64,000 nt of DNA. Source: Rhodococcus sp. X156. Its GTDB lineage: Bacteria > Actinomycetota > Actinomycetes > Mycobacteriales > Mycobacteriaceae. Every line of letters begins with the position of its first letter. Position 1 is the stretch's first letter. The translations under genes were made by a program, and so were the position numbers. This document shows positions 63,244-64,000 of this stretch, piece by piece. Below the pieces are notes generated by a model. That model was given only the letters and a program-made list of their open reading frames with translations. It searched no databases and was not told the origin of the DNA. The stretch spans positions 2,141,001 to 2,205,000 of the forward strand of contig NZ_CP034766.1 in the NCBI RefSeq assembly GCF_004006015.1. The letters are read 5' to 3'.

Positions 63244-64000
63244 GTGACTGTGGCACCAGAGGGACGCAAGCTTCTCCGCATCGAGACCCGCAACGCCGAG
63301 ACGCCGATCGAGCGCAAGCCGAGCTGGATCCGCACCACCGCGAAGATGGGCCCCCAGTTCACCGAGCTCAAGGGCCTGGTGAAGCGGGAGGGCCTGCACA
63401 CGGTGTGCGAGGAGGCGGGCTGTCCCAACATCTACGAGTGCTGGGAAGACCGCGAGGCGACCTTCCTGATCGGCGGCGAGCAGTGCACCCGCCGCTGCGA
63501 CTTCTGCCAGATCGACACCGGCAAGCCCGCCGCGCTCGACCGCGACGAGCCGCGCCGGGTGGCCGAGAGCGTGCAGGCGATGGGCCTGCGCTACTCCACC
63601 ATCACCGGCGTCGCCCGCGACGACCTGCCCGACGGCGGTGCGTGGCTGTACGCCGAGACCGTCCGCCGCATCCACCACCTCAACCCGGACACCGGCGTGG
63701 AGCTGCTCATCCCTGACTTCACCGCCCAGCCCGACCAGCTGGCCGAGGTCTTCTCCTCCCGCCCGGAGGTGCTGGCCCACAACGTGGAGACCGTGCCCCG
63801 GATCTTCAAGCGGATCCGTCCCGCCTTCCGCTACCAGCGCTCGCTGGACGTCATCACCGCCGCCCGCGAGGACGGCCTGGTCACCAAGTCCAACCTGATC
63901 CTGGGCATGGGCGAGACCTTCGACGAGGTGATCGAGGCGATGTCGGACCTGCAGCAGGCCGGCTGCGAGATCCTCACCATCACCCAGTACCTGCGGCCCA
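63244..64000 (+). CDS. lipA: Lipoyl synthase (3' end beyond the window)
   Basis: 252 codons are visible and the frame is open to the window edge. This radical SAM enzyme inserts two sulfurs into octanoyl groups placed by LipB. Both clusters are recognisable: the auxiliary cluster Cys55, Cys60 and Cys66 ([12 protein letters not shown]) and the radical SAM cluster Cys81, Cys85 and Cys88 (CTRRCDFC). GGEQC precedes the latter, and [20 protein letters not shown] and [11 protein letters not shown] follow. The family's GTKP-like substrate region reads [10 protein letters not shown]. The GTG start fits a leaderless TAGGAT promoter. The C-terminal SAM-fold end is missing because of the window limit, not a mutation. 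Confidence 0.95.
   Translation, partial: MTVAPEGRKLLRIETRNAETPIERKPSWIRTTAKMGPQFTELKGLVKREGLHTVCEEAGCPNIYECWEDREATFLIGGEQCTRRCDFCQIDTGKPAALDRDEPRRVAESVQAMGLRYSTITGVARDDLPDGGAWLYAETVRRIHHLNPDTGVELLIPDFTAQPDQLAEVFSSRPEVLAHNVETVPRIFKRIRPAFRYQRSLDVITAAREDGLVTKSNLILGMGETFDEVIEAMSDLQQAGCEILTITQYLRP

Overview
The window is a high-GC actinobacterial chromosome segment dense with housekeeping genes. I count 56 protein genes, two of them cut by the window edges. I found no tRNA, rRNA, insertion sequence, prophage or CRISPR array. A mycothiol-dependent formaldehyde/nitrosothiol dehydrogenase, IdeR, SigA plus SigB, CtaC/CtaF, LGFP cell-wall repeats and many DUF families restricted to actinobacteria point to the Mycobacteriales/Pseudonocardiales/Nakamurella-Geodermatophilus neighbourhood. 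The genus cannot be fixed from the sequence alone. From memory, gene order in 1-34 kb follows Mycobacterium tuberculosis Rv2700-Rv2714 (cei, suhB, ppgK, sigA, YihY, DUF3039, DUF3099, sigB, ideR, sthA, PAC2). Gene order in 44-64 kb follows Rv2199c-Rv2218 (ctaF, ctaC, asnB, adoK, erpA, DUF3043, cobT, cobS, ilvE, gcvT, pepA, sucB, lipB, lipA). Here the two blocks lie side by side.

Layout. 1-5.2 kb: envelope protein end, inositol phosphatase, polyphosphate glucokinase, primary sigma factor, dihydrolipoyl dehydrogenase. 5.3-13.4 kb: DUF952 plus a Xi-class GST-like reductase, two small zinc-ribbon proteins, an SF2 helicase, a YihY membrane protein, DUF3039, DUF3099 and a methyltransferase. 13.5-18.5 kb: a four-gene alpha-glucoside-type ABC importer whose first permease carries an unusual extracytoplasmic beta-domain insertion. 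18.5-34.4 kb: dtd, sigB behind tandem ECF-type promoters, class I fumarase, a GNAT/acyl-CoA-synthetase protein acetyltransferase beside an AcuC-type deacetylase, ideR, galE, the mscR-metallohydrolase pair, sthA, PAC2 and an SRPBCC protein. 34.5-43.9 kb: a Ski2-like helicase, an LGFP/NlpC-P60 wall hydrolase, and a DHA2 exporter overlapping hrpA. 44-64 kb: cytochrome oxidase subunits, asparagine synthetase, adenosine kinase, Fe-S insertion protein, cobU-cobT-cobS, ilvE and gcvT, pepA, and a lipoate-centred run (lpdA, sucB, lipB, lipA) that leaves the window.

How the genes fit together. Carbon entry (sugar ABC importer, ppgK, galE), TCA and 2-oxoacid metabolism (fumarase, sucB, two lpd genes, lipoate synthesis, gcvT), respiration (ctaC/ctaF), redox and thiol defence (mscR pair, sthA, Xi-GST) and global control (sigA, sigB, ideR, protein acetylation) sit together. 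A recurring signal is a TANNNT-like -10 hexamer 6-8 nt upstream of a start codon that lacks a Shine-Dalgarno. It occurs at about a dozen genes and implies widespread leaderless transcription, and it helps choose start codons. The least ordinary features are the beta-domain insertion in the sugar permease, the tandem GGAAC-N18/19-GTT promoters of sigB, a triplicated 19-bp element that places TAG in all three frames of both strands, and a perfect 8-bp inverted repeat before lpdA. I see no wholly new multi-gene system; the region is mostly conserved core genome.
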